Below, in pieces: positions 48,301 through 57,540 of a DNA stretch of 64,000 nt. A program made the translations under genes and the position numbers. The notes below the pieces were generated by a model. It saw only the letters and a program-made list of their open reading frames with translations, was not told where the DNA came from and ran no database searches. Every line of letters begins with the position of its first letter. Position 1 is the first letter of the stretch. Origin of the DNA: Lachnospiraceae bacterium UBA7202 (GTDB taxonomy: Bacteria; Bacillota; Clostridia; Lachnospirales; Lachnospiraceae); NCBI GenBank assembly GCA_002490705.1, contig DKUO01000038.1, positions 124,001-188,000 on the forward strand, written 5' to 3'.

Positions 48301-51166
48301 GGAACTGTTAGAGCATTTTAAAGAAAATTTCATGAATATGGTCACCTCACGGCTGCTGGTTTTGCTGATTGTCATTCTCGGTATGGGCGGTTATCTGATT
48401 TCCTGCATTTTTCAGTTGCAGATTGTGGATGGGGAGGAGTATTACAATAATTTTCAATTGAAAATTACCAAGGAGAGGACTCTCCCCGCGACCAGAGGCA
48501 ATATCATGGACAGGGACGGAAATCTTTTGGCTTACAATGAATTGGCGTACTCTGTCACCATAGAGGATGTGTACGAGTCAGGGCGGAAAAAGAACGCGAA
48601 CCTGAACAATACGATCCGCAGGCTGATTGCCATGATTGAGAAAAGCGGGGATCATGTGATCAGCGACTTTCACATTGAAATTGACAGAAATGGGGAGTAT
48701 GCATACAATGTGGAGGGCACACAGCTTCTGCGTTTTCTGGCGGACGTCTATGGATACGCATCGATAGATGATCTGAAAGAGCGGGAGAAGACGGCTTCCC
48801 CCGACGAAGTGATTGCCTATCTGTGCGGGACAAGCCGTTACGGTATCGGCGATTACACGGATGATGAGGATTCCTCCAGTTTTGTGGAGGGACTTGGTTT
48901 TTCCAAGGAGGAAGTGTTAAAGATCATCACGATCCGCTATGCCATGAGCGCCAATAGTTACCAGCGATATATCGCCACGACGGTAGCCGAGAATGTTTCC
49001 CAGGAGACGGTGGCCGTCATCATGGAAAATGCGGATATGCTGGACGGCGTATCTATTGCAGAGGGGACGGTCAGAAAGTATAATGAGAGTATCTACTACT
49101 CACAGATCATTGGCTATACCGGCCGGGTGGATCAGGAGGAGTTACAGGAACTACAGCAGGGAGACCCCACCTATGACCTGAACGACACTGTGGGAAAATC
49201 GGGAATCGAGGCTTCCATGGAGACACAGCTGCAGGGAAGGAAGGGATCTGAGACCGTCTATGTGGATAATATGGGTAAGGTGGTGGAGACCAGGGAACGG
49301 GTGGAACCGACGGCGGGAAATGATATTACCCTGACGCTGGATACCGGTCTGCAAAAGGCATGTTACCATATTCTGGAATCCAAACTGGCCAGCATTCTTC
49401 TGGCAAAGATCCAGAATATCAAGGAATACACGCCGCCGGAGGGGGGCAGCGGCGGGGATATCCCCATTCCCATCTATGATGTGTATTACGCCTGCATCAA
49501 TAACAATGTGATTGATACCTCCCATTTTACCTCCGAGTATGCGGGGGAGACGGAACAGGCCGTGCAGGCGGCTTATCTGGATAAAAAGGCGCGGGTGTTT
49601 GCTACGCTTCGGGACGAACTGACGGAGAGCTGCTCGCCCTATGAAATATTGACGGAGGAATATCAGGTCTATGAGAGCTATGTGACGGCCACGCTTTACG
49701 ACCGTGATATTTTGATGAAGGATGCGGTTGACGAAAGCGACGAGACCTATATTGCGTGGACCACGGATGAAGTAATCAGCCTGAATGAGTATTTGAACTA
49801 TGCCATTGCCCAGAATTGGGTTAACGTGGCGAAGCTGGATATTGATTCGCGGTATTCGGATTCTGTTGAGATCTATAATAAGATATTGGAATATATCTTT
49901 GACGTATTGGATCATGATGTGGATTTTGACAAAAGGATTTACCATTATATGATCCTAAACGATGAATTGACAGGCCGGCAGATCTGCGAACTCCTGTTAG
50001 AACAGAATATTGTGGAGCCTTCGGAGGAGGAGATTGCCCAGTTTGAGTCCGGCGCAGTGACGCCATATGCCTTTATCAGGAACCGCATTGAGCAGCTGGA
50101 TCTCACGCCTGCCCAGCTGGCGCTTGATCCCTATTCCGGCTCCATTGTGGTGACTGATGTGAATAGGGGGGAAGTGCTGGCTTTGTCCTCCTATCCGAGC
50201 TATGACAACAACCGGATGGCAAACGGCGTGGATGCGGCGTACTTTGCGGCGCTCAGGAATGATTTGTCCCGTCCGATGCTAAACTACGCCACCCAGCAGA
50301 AAACGGCGCCCGGTTCCACTTTTAAGCCGATTTCCGCCACGGCGGGACTGATGGAGGGCGTGATCACGCTGACGGAGACCATCAACTGTGTGGGATTATT
50401 CGATAAGGTGCCGACGCCGCCCAGCTGTTGGAACAGGCACGGGCACGGGGCGCTGAACGTGACGGGTGGCCTACAGCATTCCTGTAACTGGTTTTTCTAT
50501 GAGGTCGGATACCGCATGAGTATTGTGGGGGATACCTACAACGATAACGTAGGGCTGCAAAAACTGGCCAAATATGCGGATATGTACGGATTATCCGAAA
50601 CCTCCGGAGTGGAGATTGAGGAGTATGCGCCGGAGGTTTCCGACCTCGACGCGGTTCGTTCCGCTATCGGACATGGCACAAACAACTATACGACCGCGGG
50701 CCTTGCGCGATACGTTACAACCGTTGCCAACAGCGGGACATGTTATAATCTAACTCTGGTGGATAAGATTGAAGACCAGGGTGGTGAACTGATCAGGGAT
50801 AACGAAGCTACCGTGAGAAACCGGATTGACATGGATCAGTCCTACTGGAACGCGATCCATACCGGTATGCGCAGGGTAGTGGAAGGCAAGAGTTATTTTG
50901 CTGATCTGGACGTGAACGTGGCGGGTAAGACAGGTACCGCGCAGGAGAACCGTAACCGTCCGAACCATGCGCTTTTTATCAGCTATGCACCTTATGAGTC
51001 GCCGGAGATTTCCGTGACGGTGCGTGTGGCAAACGGCTATACGTCCGACTATGCGGCGCAGATAGCCAAGGATGTATATGAGTATTATTACGGGTTGAAG
51101 GATGAAAGTGAAATCATCACCGGCACGGCAGGCACTCTTGCCGAGGGCGCAATCAATGCCGACTGA
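48293..51166 (+). CDS. Penicillin-binding protein 2 (elongation transpeptidase, large form)
   Basis: 957 aa, clearly longer than typical PBP2 (600-700). Start TTG 48293, with AAGGAG 11 nt upstream and overlapping mreD. Membrane anchor at about 18-40 (LLVLLIVILGMGGYLISCI), dimerisation domain (RTLPATRGNIMDRDGN), then an insertion of about 250 residues (355-600) that is acidic and Tyr-rich, and the transpeptidase domain: S675-T-F-K678, SCN (LQHSCNWFF) and KTG (GKTGTAQ). Complete catalytic set. Operon partner of MreBCD and RodA. The insert appears conserved among clostridial PBP2s but its function is unknown to me. Confidence 0.9.
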   Translation: MFEELLEHFKENFMNMVTSRLLVLLIVILGMGGYLISCIFQLQIVDGEEYYNNFQLKITKERTLPATRGNIMDRDGNLLAYNELAYSVTIEDVYESGRKKNANLNNTIRRLIAMIEKSGDHVISDFHIEIDRNGEYAYNVEGTQLLRFLADVYGYASIDDLKEREKTASPDEVIAYLCGTSRYGIGDYTDDEDSSSFVEGLGFSKEEVLKIITIRYAMSANSYQRYIATTVAENVSQETVAVIMENADMLDGVSIAEGTVRKYNESIYYSQIIGYTGRVDQEELQELQQGDPTYDLNDTVGKSGIEASMETQLQGRKGSETVYVDNMGKVVETRERVEPTAGNDITLTLDTGLQKACYHILESKLASILLAKIQNIKEYTPPEGGSGGDIPIPIYDVYYACINNNVIDTSHFTSEYAGETEQAVQAAYLDKKARVFATLRDELTESCSPYEILTEEYQVYESYVTATLYDRDILMKDAVDESDETYIAWTTDEVISLNEYLNYAIAQNWVNVAKLDIDSRYSDSVEIYNKILEYIFDVLDHDVDFDKRIYHYMILNDELTGRQICELLLEQNIVEPSEEEIAQFESGAVTPYAFIRNRIEQLDLTPAQLALDPYSGSIVVTDVNRGEVLALSSYPSYDNNRMANGVDAAYFAALRNDLSRPMLNYATQQKTAPGSTFKPISATAGLMEGVITLTETINCVGLFDKVPTPPSCWNRHGHGALNVTGGLQHSCNWFFYEVGYRMSIVGDTYNDNVGLQKLAKYADMYGLSETSGVEIEEYAPEVSDLDAVRSAIGHGTNNYTTAGLARYVTTVANSGTCYNLTLVDKIEDQGGELIRDNEATVRNRIDMDQSYWNAIHTGMRRVVEGKSYFADLDVNVAGKTGTAQENRNRPNHALFISYAPYESPEISVTVRVANGYTSDYAAQIAKDVYEYYYGLKDESEIITGTAGTLAEGAINAD

Positions 51167-51190
51167 TGATGTGAGGATAGAGGTGTGAGT

Positions 51191-51871
51191 ATGAAAAATG
51201 CAGTGATTATAAAAAGCTTTCCCAACGGTCTTACCATCTTTTTGGACAGCGAGCTTCCTTTTTCACAGCTTTTGGAAGAAATTGCAATGAAATTCAGTGA
51301 ATCCGCCAATTTCTTCAAGGATGCGAGCATGGTGCTTTCTTTTGAGGGCAGGGAGCTGTCCGAACAGGAGGAACGGCAGATCATAGATACCATTTCAGCC
51401 AATTCCAGATTGAATATTGTCTGTATTATGGGCAAGGACAAGGAGACGGACCGCAATTTTGTGAGGGCCCTGCAGCAGTTTTCCTTCCATCAGGAGGTAC
51501 TTGAGAATGCGGGGCAGTTCTACAAGGGAACGTTGAAGGACGGTCAGATTCTGGAGACGGAAAACAGCATTATCGTGCTGGGGGATGTGTACCCCGGCGC
51601 CTGCATCATATCCAGTAAGGACATCGTGGTGCTCGGCGGTCTCTATGGACAAGCCTATGCTGGCGGGAACGGTGAGGAAGGGCACTTTGTGGTGGCGCTT
51701 GAAATGTCGCCTGAAAAATTAAAAATTGGCGATTTCAAATATAAAACATCAGAGAAACAGAGCAAATGGTCGATTAAACCCAAAATTCAGCCTAAGATTG
51801 CTTATGTGAAGGACGCCAGAGTGATACTAGCACCGATTACCAAAGAATTACTGAATGACCTACCCGTTTAG
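51191..51871 (+). CDS. minC: Septum site-determining protein MinC
   Basis: 226 aa. N-terminal domain (VIIKSFPNGLTIFLDSE) and C-terminal beta-helix (GQFYKGTLKDGQILETENSIIVLGDVYPGACIISSKDIVVLGGLYGQAYAG), the FtsZ-inhibiting MinC pair. Start ATG 51191 with AGAGG upstream (a GTG at 51185 is also in frame). First of minCDE. Confidence 0.9.
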   Translation: MKNAVIIKSFPNGLTIFLDSELPFSQLLEEIAMKFSESANFFKDASMVLSFEGRELSEQEERQIIDTISANSRLNIVCIMGKDKETDRNFVRALQQFSFHQEVLENAGQFYKGTLKDGQILETENSIIVLGDVYPGACIISSKDIVVLGGLYGQAYAGGNGEEGHFVVALEMSPEKLKIGDFKYKTSEKQSKWSIKPKIQPKIAYVKDARVILAPITKELLNDLPV

Positions 51872-51914
51872 ATCATTTGGGGGACGATAACAATTCATTA
51901 ATGGAGGACTTGCT

Positions 51915-52706
51915 ATGAGTGAAGTGATTGTCGTCACGTCAGGGAAAGGCGGGGTGGGAAAGACCACCACCTCAGCAAACGTTGGAACAGGTCTTGCGGC
52001 TATGGGGAAGAAGGTCATTCTGATCGACACGGATATCGGCCTTCGCAACCTGGATGTGGTGATGGGACTGGAGAACCGGATTGTATATAATCTGGTGGAT
52101 GTGGTGGAGGGAAACTGCCGTATCAAACAGGCGATTATACGGGATAAGCGTTATCCAACCCTGTTTCTTCTGCCATCAGCACAGACGAAGGATAAGAGCG
52201 CGGTGAATCCCTCCCAGATGGTGCGTATGATCAGCCATCTGCGGGATCAGTTTGACTATATTATTCTGGATTGCCCGGCCGGTATCGAGCAGGGATTTCA
52301 GAATGCCATTGCGGGCGCGGACAGAGCGCTTGTGGTGACGACCCCGGAGGTTTCCGCGATCCGGGATGCAGACAGGATCATCGGTCTTTTAGAGGCCAAT
52401 GAGATACATAGGATGGATCTGATCATCAACCGAATCAGACAGGATATGATCAGGCGCGGCGATATGATGTCCTCGGAGGACGTGGTGGATATTTTGTCAC
52501 TGCCGCTGATCGGAAGGGTGCCGGACGATGAGAATGTGGTGATAGCCACAAATCAGGGCGAACCGTTGGTCGGGAGCAATACGCTTGCAGGGAAGGCATA
52601 CCAGAATATCTGCTGCCGGGTGATGGGCGAGGAGGTTCCTTTTATGGATTTTGACAGGAACGTTTCGTTCTGGACCAAGGTAACGGGTATTTTCCATAAA
52701 GGTTAG
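51915..52706 (+). CDS. minD: Septum site-determining ATPase MinD
   Basis: 263 aa. Deviant Walker A GKGGVGKTT (10-18), TDIGLRNLDVVMGLENRI, DCPAGIEQGF, and a C-terminal amphipathic tail (RNVSFWTKVTGIFHKG) for membrane binding. Activates MinC and is displaced by MinE. GGAGG 8 nt before the ATG. Confidence 0.95.
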   Translation: MSEVIVVTSGKGGVGKTTTSANVGTGLAAMGKKVILIDTDIGLRNLDVVMGLENRIVYNLVDVVEGNCRIKQAIIRDKRYPTLFLLPSAQTKDKSAVNPSQMVRMISHLRDQFDYIILDCPAGIEQGFQNAIAGADRALVVTTPEVSAIRDADRIIGLLEANEIHRMDLIINRIRQDMIRRGDMMSSEDVVDILSLPLIGRVPDDENVVIATNQGEPLVGSNTLAGKAYQNICCRVMGEEVPFMDFDRNVSFWTKVTGIFHKG

Positions 52707-52717
52707 GGGGGATCAGT

Positions 52718-52981
52718 GTGTTTAAAAATCTGCTAAAACGGAAAAGCTCCAGAGAGATTGCCAAAGATCGGTTAAAAATTCTGCTTATTTCCGACAGGGT
52801 GAACTGTTCTCAGGAGATGATGGAAATGATTAAAAACGATATCGCCAAGGTGATATCCAAGTACATGAAGATAGATACCAAGAGCATGGAGATCCAGATT
52901 ACACAGACAAACGGCAAGGGGCACGGGATCAAAAATCCGACGCTCTATGCGAATATACCGATATTGGACTTAAAACAATGA
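52718..52981 (+). CDS. minE: Cell division topological specificity factor MinE
   Basis: 87 aa, start GTG 52718. RKSSREIAKDRLKILLISDR is the MinD-binding/amphipathic region, followed by a topological-specificity domain (KVISKYMKIDTKSMEIQIT). Presence of MinE rather than DivIVA alone indicates a pole-to-pole oscillating Min system in this clostridium. 11 nt from minD. Confidence 0.9.
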   Translation: MFKNLLKRKSSREIAKDRLKILLISDRVNCSQEMMEMIKNDIAKVISKYMKIDTKSMEIQITQTNGKGHGIKNPTLYANIPILDLKQ

Positions 52982-52993
52982 AGAGGATAAGGA

Positions 52994-54139
52994 ATGTTAA
53001 AACACTATCACATCAGGGATTATGACTTTAAATTGATCATACTGGTGGTGGCGATCACCATCATCGGTATTTTGGCCATTGGCAGCGCCAAGGAATCTTT
53101 GCAGTCAAGGCAGACGGCGGGGGCTGTTTTTGGTTTTTTCCTGATGCTGGTGATATCTCTGTTCGATTATTCCGTGATTCTGAAATTTTACTGGCTGATG
53201 TATGCGATGAATCTGGCGCTTTTGTGGCTGGTGCGGTTGATAGGCGTGGAGGCCGGCGGCGCGCAGCGGTGGCTTAATCTGTTCGGCATTCAGTTTCAGC
53301 CCTCCGAGACGGCTAAGATTCTATTGATTTTATTTTATGCACAGTTTATCATGAAACATAAGGAGGAGATGGGCTCCCTTCGGATTGTGGGAAGCTGTGT
53401 GGCGTTGTTTGTTCCCTCGATTTACCTGATTCTCAAACAGCCGGACCTTTCCACCGGCATTATGGTGGTGATTCTCTTCTGTGCGGTGATGTTCGTGGGA
53501 GGTGTGAGCTGGAAATATGTGATTCTGGCAGTTTCCGTGGCAGTGCCGGCCTTTATTATCGCGCTGACGCTGATTTTACAGCCGGAGCAGGAAATTATTG
53601 ATGATTACCAGCAGCAGCGTATTCTGGCATGGCTTTATCCGGACGAATACTCCACCACGGTGGCGTATCAGCAGACCAACTCCAAAATTGCCATCGGCTC
53701 CGGTATGCTTTACGGAAAGGGCTATAACACCAATGAAATCAGTTCCGTGAAAAACGGCAATTTTATTTCGGAGGCGGAGACGGACTTTATTTATGCGGTA
53801 ATTGGAGAAGAATTTGGGTTTGTCGGCGGTTGTACTGTAATTGCACTGTTGATTTTCATTTCAATAGAATGTATTATGGTAGCTAGGAAGGCAAAAGATT
53901 TGGCCGGTACAATTATTGCGGCGGGGGTTGCAGTGCTGGTCGGCTTTCAAGGCATGCTGAATATTGCGGTGGCTACCGGGGCAAGCCCAAACACGGGAAT
54001 TCCGCTTCCGTTTGTAAGCTACGGGCTCACTTCGCTTGTGAGTCTCTACATCGGAATCGGTTTTGTACTGAATGTACGACTACAATGTAAAAACGACAGG
54101 GGTGTTAGCAAAAATGAATATCGCATTGATCGCGCATGA
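52994..54139 (+). CDS. rodA: Rod shape-determining SEDS protein RodA
   Basis: 381 aa with about ten membrane helices. SEDS motifs: AGGAQRWLNLFGIQFQPSE, KQPDLSTGIMVV (with the loop Asp), and GIPLPFVSYGLTSLVS. Peptidoglycan polymerase of the elongasome, paired with the PBP2 encoded upstream. Its 3' end overlaps mgsA by 26 bp. Confidence 0.9.
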   Translation: MLKHYHIRDYDFKLIILVVAITIIGILAIGSAKESLQSRQTAGAVFGFFLMLVISLFDYSVILKFYWLMYAMNLALLWLVRLIGVEAGGAQRWLNLFGIQFQPSETAKILLILFYAQFIMKHKEEMGSLRIVGSCVALFVPSIYLILKQPDLSTGIMVVILFCAVMFVGGVSWKYVILAVSVAVPAFIIALTLILQPEQEIIDDYQQQRILAWLYPDEYSTTVAYQQTNSKIAIGSGMLYGKGYNTNEISSVKNGNFISEAETDFIYAVIGEEFGFVGGCTVIALLIFISIECIMVARKAKDLAGTIIAAGVAVLVGFQGMLNIAVATGASPNTGIPLPFVSYGLTSLVSLYIGIGFVLNVRLQCKNDRGVSKNEYRIDRA

Positions 54140-54509
54140 TGCAAAGAAAAAACTGATGCAGAATTTCTGCATCGCTTATCGGGGAATTTTAAGTAAAAAC
54201 GAGCTGTATGCGACGGGAACGACGGGAAGGCTGATAGAGGAAGTGACCAATCTGACCATCCACAAGTATCTGGCGGGGCATTTGGGCGGCGCGCAGCAGA
54301 TCGGCGCGCAGATTGAGCACAACCAGATTGACCTGGTGATCTTCTTAAGAGACCCGCTCTATCCCAAGTCCCATGAGCCGGATGTCAACAACGTGGTCAT
54401 GCTCTGTGACAGGCATAATATTCCTCTTGCCACGAATCTGGCGTCTGCAGAGCTTTTGATCAAATCTCTCGACAGAGGAGACATGGAGTGGCGTGAAATG
54501 TACAAGTGA
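54114..54509 (+). CDS. mgsA: Methylglyoxal synthase
   Basis: 131 aa. Family motifs: MNIALIAHDAKKKLM, ELYATGTTGRLIEE, HLGGAQQIGAQI, FLRDPLYPKSHEPDVNN. Converts dihydroxyacetone phosphate to methylglyoxal, a bypass of lower glycolysis. Start ATG 54114, inside rodA, so it is translated from the same message. The next gene starts within its last codons if ATG 54493 is used. Confidence 0.9.
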   Translation: MNIALIAHDAKKKLMQNFCIAYRGILSKNELYATGTTGRLIEEVTNLTIHKYLAGHLGGAQQIGAQIEHNQIDLVIFLRDPLYPKSHEPDVNNVVMLCDRHNIPLATNLASAELLIKSLDRGDMEWREMYK

Positions 54510-55536
54510 TCGATCGAGCGGAGCTCGATCACGAGATTTGCCTGCGGCAAACTCGGCGAAAAAGCGAATGTTGTGCGCTTTGATGGCGGCTGCTTTTGTC
54601 CTTACGGGCTGCGGGGGCGCAAAGTATGACATGCCCTATGAAGAGCAGGGCAGTGTCAGCAGCTACCAGCTGTTCAATATCACGAACCGGGAGACCATAG
54701 AGCCCTTTGCGAAGGAGCTGTGTGTGGCGGCGAAGGATGTGACGGCGGGCGGCCCCGATTTACAGCAGGTGGGGGCGGCTGCGCTCTTTGACACGAAGGA
54801 TCTGGAGACACTGTACGCGAAAAATGCGCATAACCAGATGAATCCAGCCAGCCTGACGAAGGTCATGACAGCGCTCGTCGCCTTGAAATACGGTTCGCCG
54901 GACGATATTTATACGGCCTCGGAGAATGTGCTTGTCACAGAATCGGGCGCGGTGCTGTGCGGTTTGAAGCCGGGAGATAAAATGACGATGGATCAGGCGG
55001 TGCATGCGCTGTTGATCTATTCCGGGAACGACGCCGCCATTTTGATTGCGGAGGGAGTTTCGGCTTCCGTGGGAGGGCCGGGCACTGTGGAGCATTTTGT
55101 GGAGCTCATGAATCAGGAGGCACAGGAGATCGGCGCTACCAATTGTCATTTCATGAACCCCAACGGGTTGACCGAGGAGGGGCATTATGTGACGGCTTAC
55201 GACCTCTATCTGATTTTTCAGGAGGCGCTGAAGTACGAGCTGTTTAATCAGATCATACAGATGACTTCCTACAGTACGGTCTATACGGCGTCTGACGGTT
55301 CCGAGAAATCGCTGGAGATGGAAACCTCGAATCTCTTTTTGCGGGGAACTTATGAAGCGCCTGCGAATGTGACCGTGGTGGGCGGAAAGACCGGCACTAC
55401 CAATGCGGCGGGACACTGTCTGGTACTGCTTTCCAGAGACAGCAGCGGGGCTTCCTACATATCCGTGATTTTAAAGGACGAGTCCCGGGAGGGCCTGTAT
55501 ACAGATATGGGAGATTTGCTTTCCATCATCAAATAA
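54493..55536 (+). CDS. D-alanyl-D-alanine carboxypeptidase (DacF-like) lipoprotein
   Basis: 347 aa if ATG 54493 is the start (GGAG 9 nt upstream, overlapping mgsA by 17 bp); a shorter start at ATG 54568 would remove the KKR stretch that forms the basic part of the signal peptide. A lipobox (FVLTGC) gives a lipid-anchored precursor. Catalytic motifs of serine carboxypeptidases: S120-L-T-K, SGN (YSGNDAA) and KTG (GGKTGTTNAAGHC). Trims pentapeptides of peptidoglycan. With the long start, the palindromic element at 54512-54555 encodes part of the N-terminus. Confidence 0.75.
   Translation: MKCTSDRSSGARSRDLPAANSAKKRMLCALMAAAFVLTGCGGAKYDMPYEEQGSVSSYQLFNITNRETIEPFAKELCVAAKDVTAGGPDLQQVGAAALFDTKDLETLYAKNAHNQMNPASLTKVMTALVALKYGSPDDIYTASENVLVTESGAVLCGLKPGDKMTMDQAVHALLIYSGNDAAILIAEGVSASVGGPGTVEHFVELMNQEAQEIGATNCHFMNPNGLTEEGHYVTAYDLYLIFQEALKYELFNQIIQMTSYSTVYTASDGSEKSLEMETSNLFLRGTYEAPANVTVVGGKTGTTNAAGHCLVLLSRDSSGASYISVILKDESREGLYTDMGDLLSIIK
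54512..54555. repeat. Two-hairpin palindromic element after mgsA
   Basis: First hairpin GATCGAGC-GGA-GCTCGATC (54512-54530); second CGAG-a-TTTGCC with loop TGC and GGCAAACTCG (54532-54555). The first hairpin and its flank (CACGAGATTTG) resemble the palindrome after ruvA (11249-11275, CACGGATTG). No T-run. May lie within the 5' part of the carboxypeptidase ORF. Confidence 0.55.
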
Positions 55537-55541
55537 GGTAG

Positions 55542-55570
55542 TTGTTTTTTCAAGGAATTTCCTGTATAAT
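55542..55570 (+). promoter_or_regulatory. Sigma-A promoter for the P-loop protein gene
   Basis: TTGTTT (55542-55547), 17 nt, TATAAT (55565-55570). Downstream AGGAGGG lies just before ATG 55615. Confidence 0.65.
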
Positions 55571-55614
55571 TGAGAGCAGGGAAGTTTAATATTTTACACT
55601 AGGAGGGTATCGAC

Positions 55615-56034
55615 ATGGTTCAGTTTATTGTAGGAAGGGAAGGAAAGGGAAAGACCAAGCATTTACTGGATAAAGTAAACACGGAGATCAAGGATGTACA
55701 GGGCAATGTCGTGTATCTGGACAAGAGTACGAAACATATGTTTGAGTTGAACAACAAGATCAGGCTCATTGACGTTTCGGAGTATCTGGTGACGGACAGC
55801 GACGAGTTTATCGGTTTTGTATGCGGCATTATCTCTCAGGACCATGATTTACAGCAGATGTATTTTGACAGCTTCTTGAAAATCGCGTGCATGGAGGCGG
55901 AAGAGCTGGAGAAAGTTGTCGGCAAGATTGAGAAGATCAGTGAGAAGTTCCATGTGGACTTTGTGATCAGCTTGTCCCGCGATGAGAGCGAGCTTCCCGA
56001 GAGCATACGCAAAAATGTGATTGTATCCCTCTGA
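55615..56034 (+). CDS. Small P-loop protein of unknown function
   Basis: 139 aa. A clear Walker A GREGKGKT at residues 7-14 right at the N-terminus, followed by a short alpha/beta domain (NVVYLDKSTKHMFELNNKIRLIDV) and a helical second half. No obvious Walker B Asp. Some clostridial homologues carry the uncertain label twitching motility protein PilT; it is much too short for a PilT. Its own promoter and the downstream terminator make it monocistronic. Confidence 0.6.
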   Translation: MVQFIVGREGKGKTKHLLDKVNTEIKDVQGNVVYLDKSTKHMFELNNKIRLIDVSEYLVTDSDEFIGFVCGIISQDHDLQQMYFDSFLKIACMEAEELEKVVGKIEKISEKFHVDFVISLSRDESELPESIRKNVIVSL

Positions 56035-56064
56035 TATGTACATAATCTATATAGACAATACCAT

Positions 56065-56096
56065 AAAACCTCGGAGAACGCTTCCGGGGTTTTCTT
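56065..56096 (+). terminator. Terminator after the P-loop gene
   Basis: A 12-bp stem: AAAACCTCGGAG (56065-56076) with TTCCGGGGTTTT (56082-56093), including wobbles; loop about 5 nt, and TTTTCTTT behind. Could act on both strands. Confidence 0.75.
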
Positions 56097-56126
56097 TGCG
56101 CAGGGCGCACAGGAGGAGTTTTTTCG

Positions 56127-57524
56127 TTGGCGGATCATCAGAATAAGATAACTAAATACAGAAAGCCCGTCAATTTAAATATAGGCATGATGGTTTTTGC
56201 GGTGATCCTTGTCTATGTGGTGATCTGCGTGGTGATGTATTTTCGGACGGATCATATTGTCCGGTACAGCGTGCAGGAGGGATCGCTTACCTCAAACAGC
56301 ATATACAAGGGAATTGCCTTGCGGCAGGAACAGGTAGTGACCGGGCAGGACGCCGGTTACGTGAACTATTTTGCCAGAGAAGGGGAGCGCACGGCGGTTG
56401 GCGATCTGGTCTATACGGTGGATGAGACCGGCCGGCTTTCTGATTACATAAAAGCGGGGTCAAACGGGGAAAATTCCCTCTCCGACAGCGATCTTTCCCA
56501 GATTAAGACGGATATCACTTCCTTTGTGCACGGCTTTGACCGGAAGCAATTCGACGAAGTGTATAATTTCCGGCATAACATGGAGAGCATGGCGGTTAAG
56601 CTGGCAAACTATAATATTTTGGAGAATGCGGACGCTTTGAACGACGCCTCCGGCACGGTGCTGATCAATTACCGCAATGCGGTGAACAGTGGTATCGTGC
56701 TCTATTCCACGGACGGGTATGAGAACCTGAAACTGGAGGATATGACGGCGGAGCTTTTTGACGAGGAAAACTACGAGCGGAATTATCTGGTCAATAACGG
56801 GCTGGTGGCCGCCGGCGATCCGGTCTATAAGCTGGTCACAGGGGAGGACTGGTCTATTGTCATTCAGGTGGATAAGAGCGTGGCCGACCGGCTCGTGCAG
56901 AAGGAAAAGTATGTGGAGGTGCGTTTCCTGAAAAACCAGTACACGGCATGGGGTCAGGCGGCTGAATATACCAACGAGGCCGGGGATACCTTTGTGTCCC
57001 TCACCTTTACCAACTCCATGATCACCTTTTGTACGGACCGGTTTCTCGACGTTGAGCTTTTGCTGGACGAGGAGACGGGGCTTAAGATACCCAATTCGGC
57101 TATTGTGACGAAGGAGTTTTTCATCGTGCCGAAATCCTATGTGACGAAGGGCGGCCCAAACGGTAACGACGGGGTGCTCCTTGAGACATACAATGAGGAG
57201 GGCGAAGCCATAACGCAGTTTGTGGAGACGGAGATCTATGAGGAGACGGAGACGGAGTATTATCTGGACGATTATACGCTCCGCGCCGGAAATTACATTG
57301 TGATGCCGGAAACCGGGGAAAAATTTGCGGTGGGCAAAACAGGATCTTTGAAGGGTGTATACAACATCAATAAGGGCTACGCAGATTTTAAACAGATCAG
57401 CATTCTGTATGATAACGACGAGTATTCCGTGGTGAAGTCCAACACGAACTACGGCCTAAATGTGTACGATTATATTGTGCTGAATGCCGATATGGTGAAG
57501 GACAACCAGTTTATCTATGAGTAG
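56127..57524 (+). CDS. Membrane-fusion (HlyD-like) protein of the sepF locus
   Basis: 465 aa, start TTG 56127 with AGGAGGAG upstream. Short basic N-terminus, one membrane anchor (MMVFAVILVYVVICVVMYF, about 20-38), a periplasmic-type adaptor with a biotinyl-lipoyl-like stretch (GYVNYFAREGERTAVGDLVYTV), helical hairpin, and a beta barrel (LKIPNSAIVTKEFFIVPKSYV). Similar genes are labelled HlyD family efflux transporter adaptor. No ABC or RND partner is adjacent; instead yggS and sepF follow, implying a cell-wall or division role. Function not known. Confidence 0.7.
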   Translation: MADHQNKITKYRKPVNLNIGMMVFAVILVYVVICVVMYFRTDHIVRYSVQEGSLTSNSIYKGIALRQEQVVTGQDAGYVNYFAREGERTAVGDLVYTVDETGRLSDYIKAGSNGENSLSDSDLSQIKTDITSFVHGFDRKQFDEVYNFRHNMESMAVKLANYNILENADALNDASGTVLINYRNAVNSGIVLYSTDGYENLKLEDMTAELFDEENYERNYLVNNGLVAAGDPVYKLVTGEDWSIVIQVDKSVADRLVQKEKYVEVRFLKNQYTAWGQAAEYTNEAGDTFVSLTFTNSMITFCTDRFLDVELLLDEETGLKIPNSAIVTKEFFIVPKSYVTKGGPNGNDGVLLETYNEEGEAITQFVETEIYEETETEYYLDDYTLRAGNYIVMPETGEKFAVGKTGSLKGVYNINKGYADFKQISILYDNDEYSVVKSNTNYGLNVYDYIVLNADMVKDNQFIYE

Positions 57525-57540
57525 CGTGTGGGAGGGGAAA

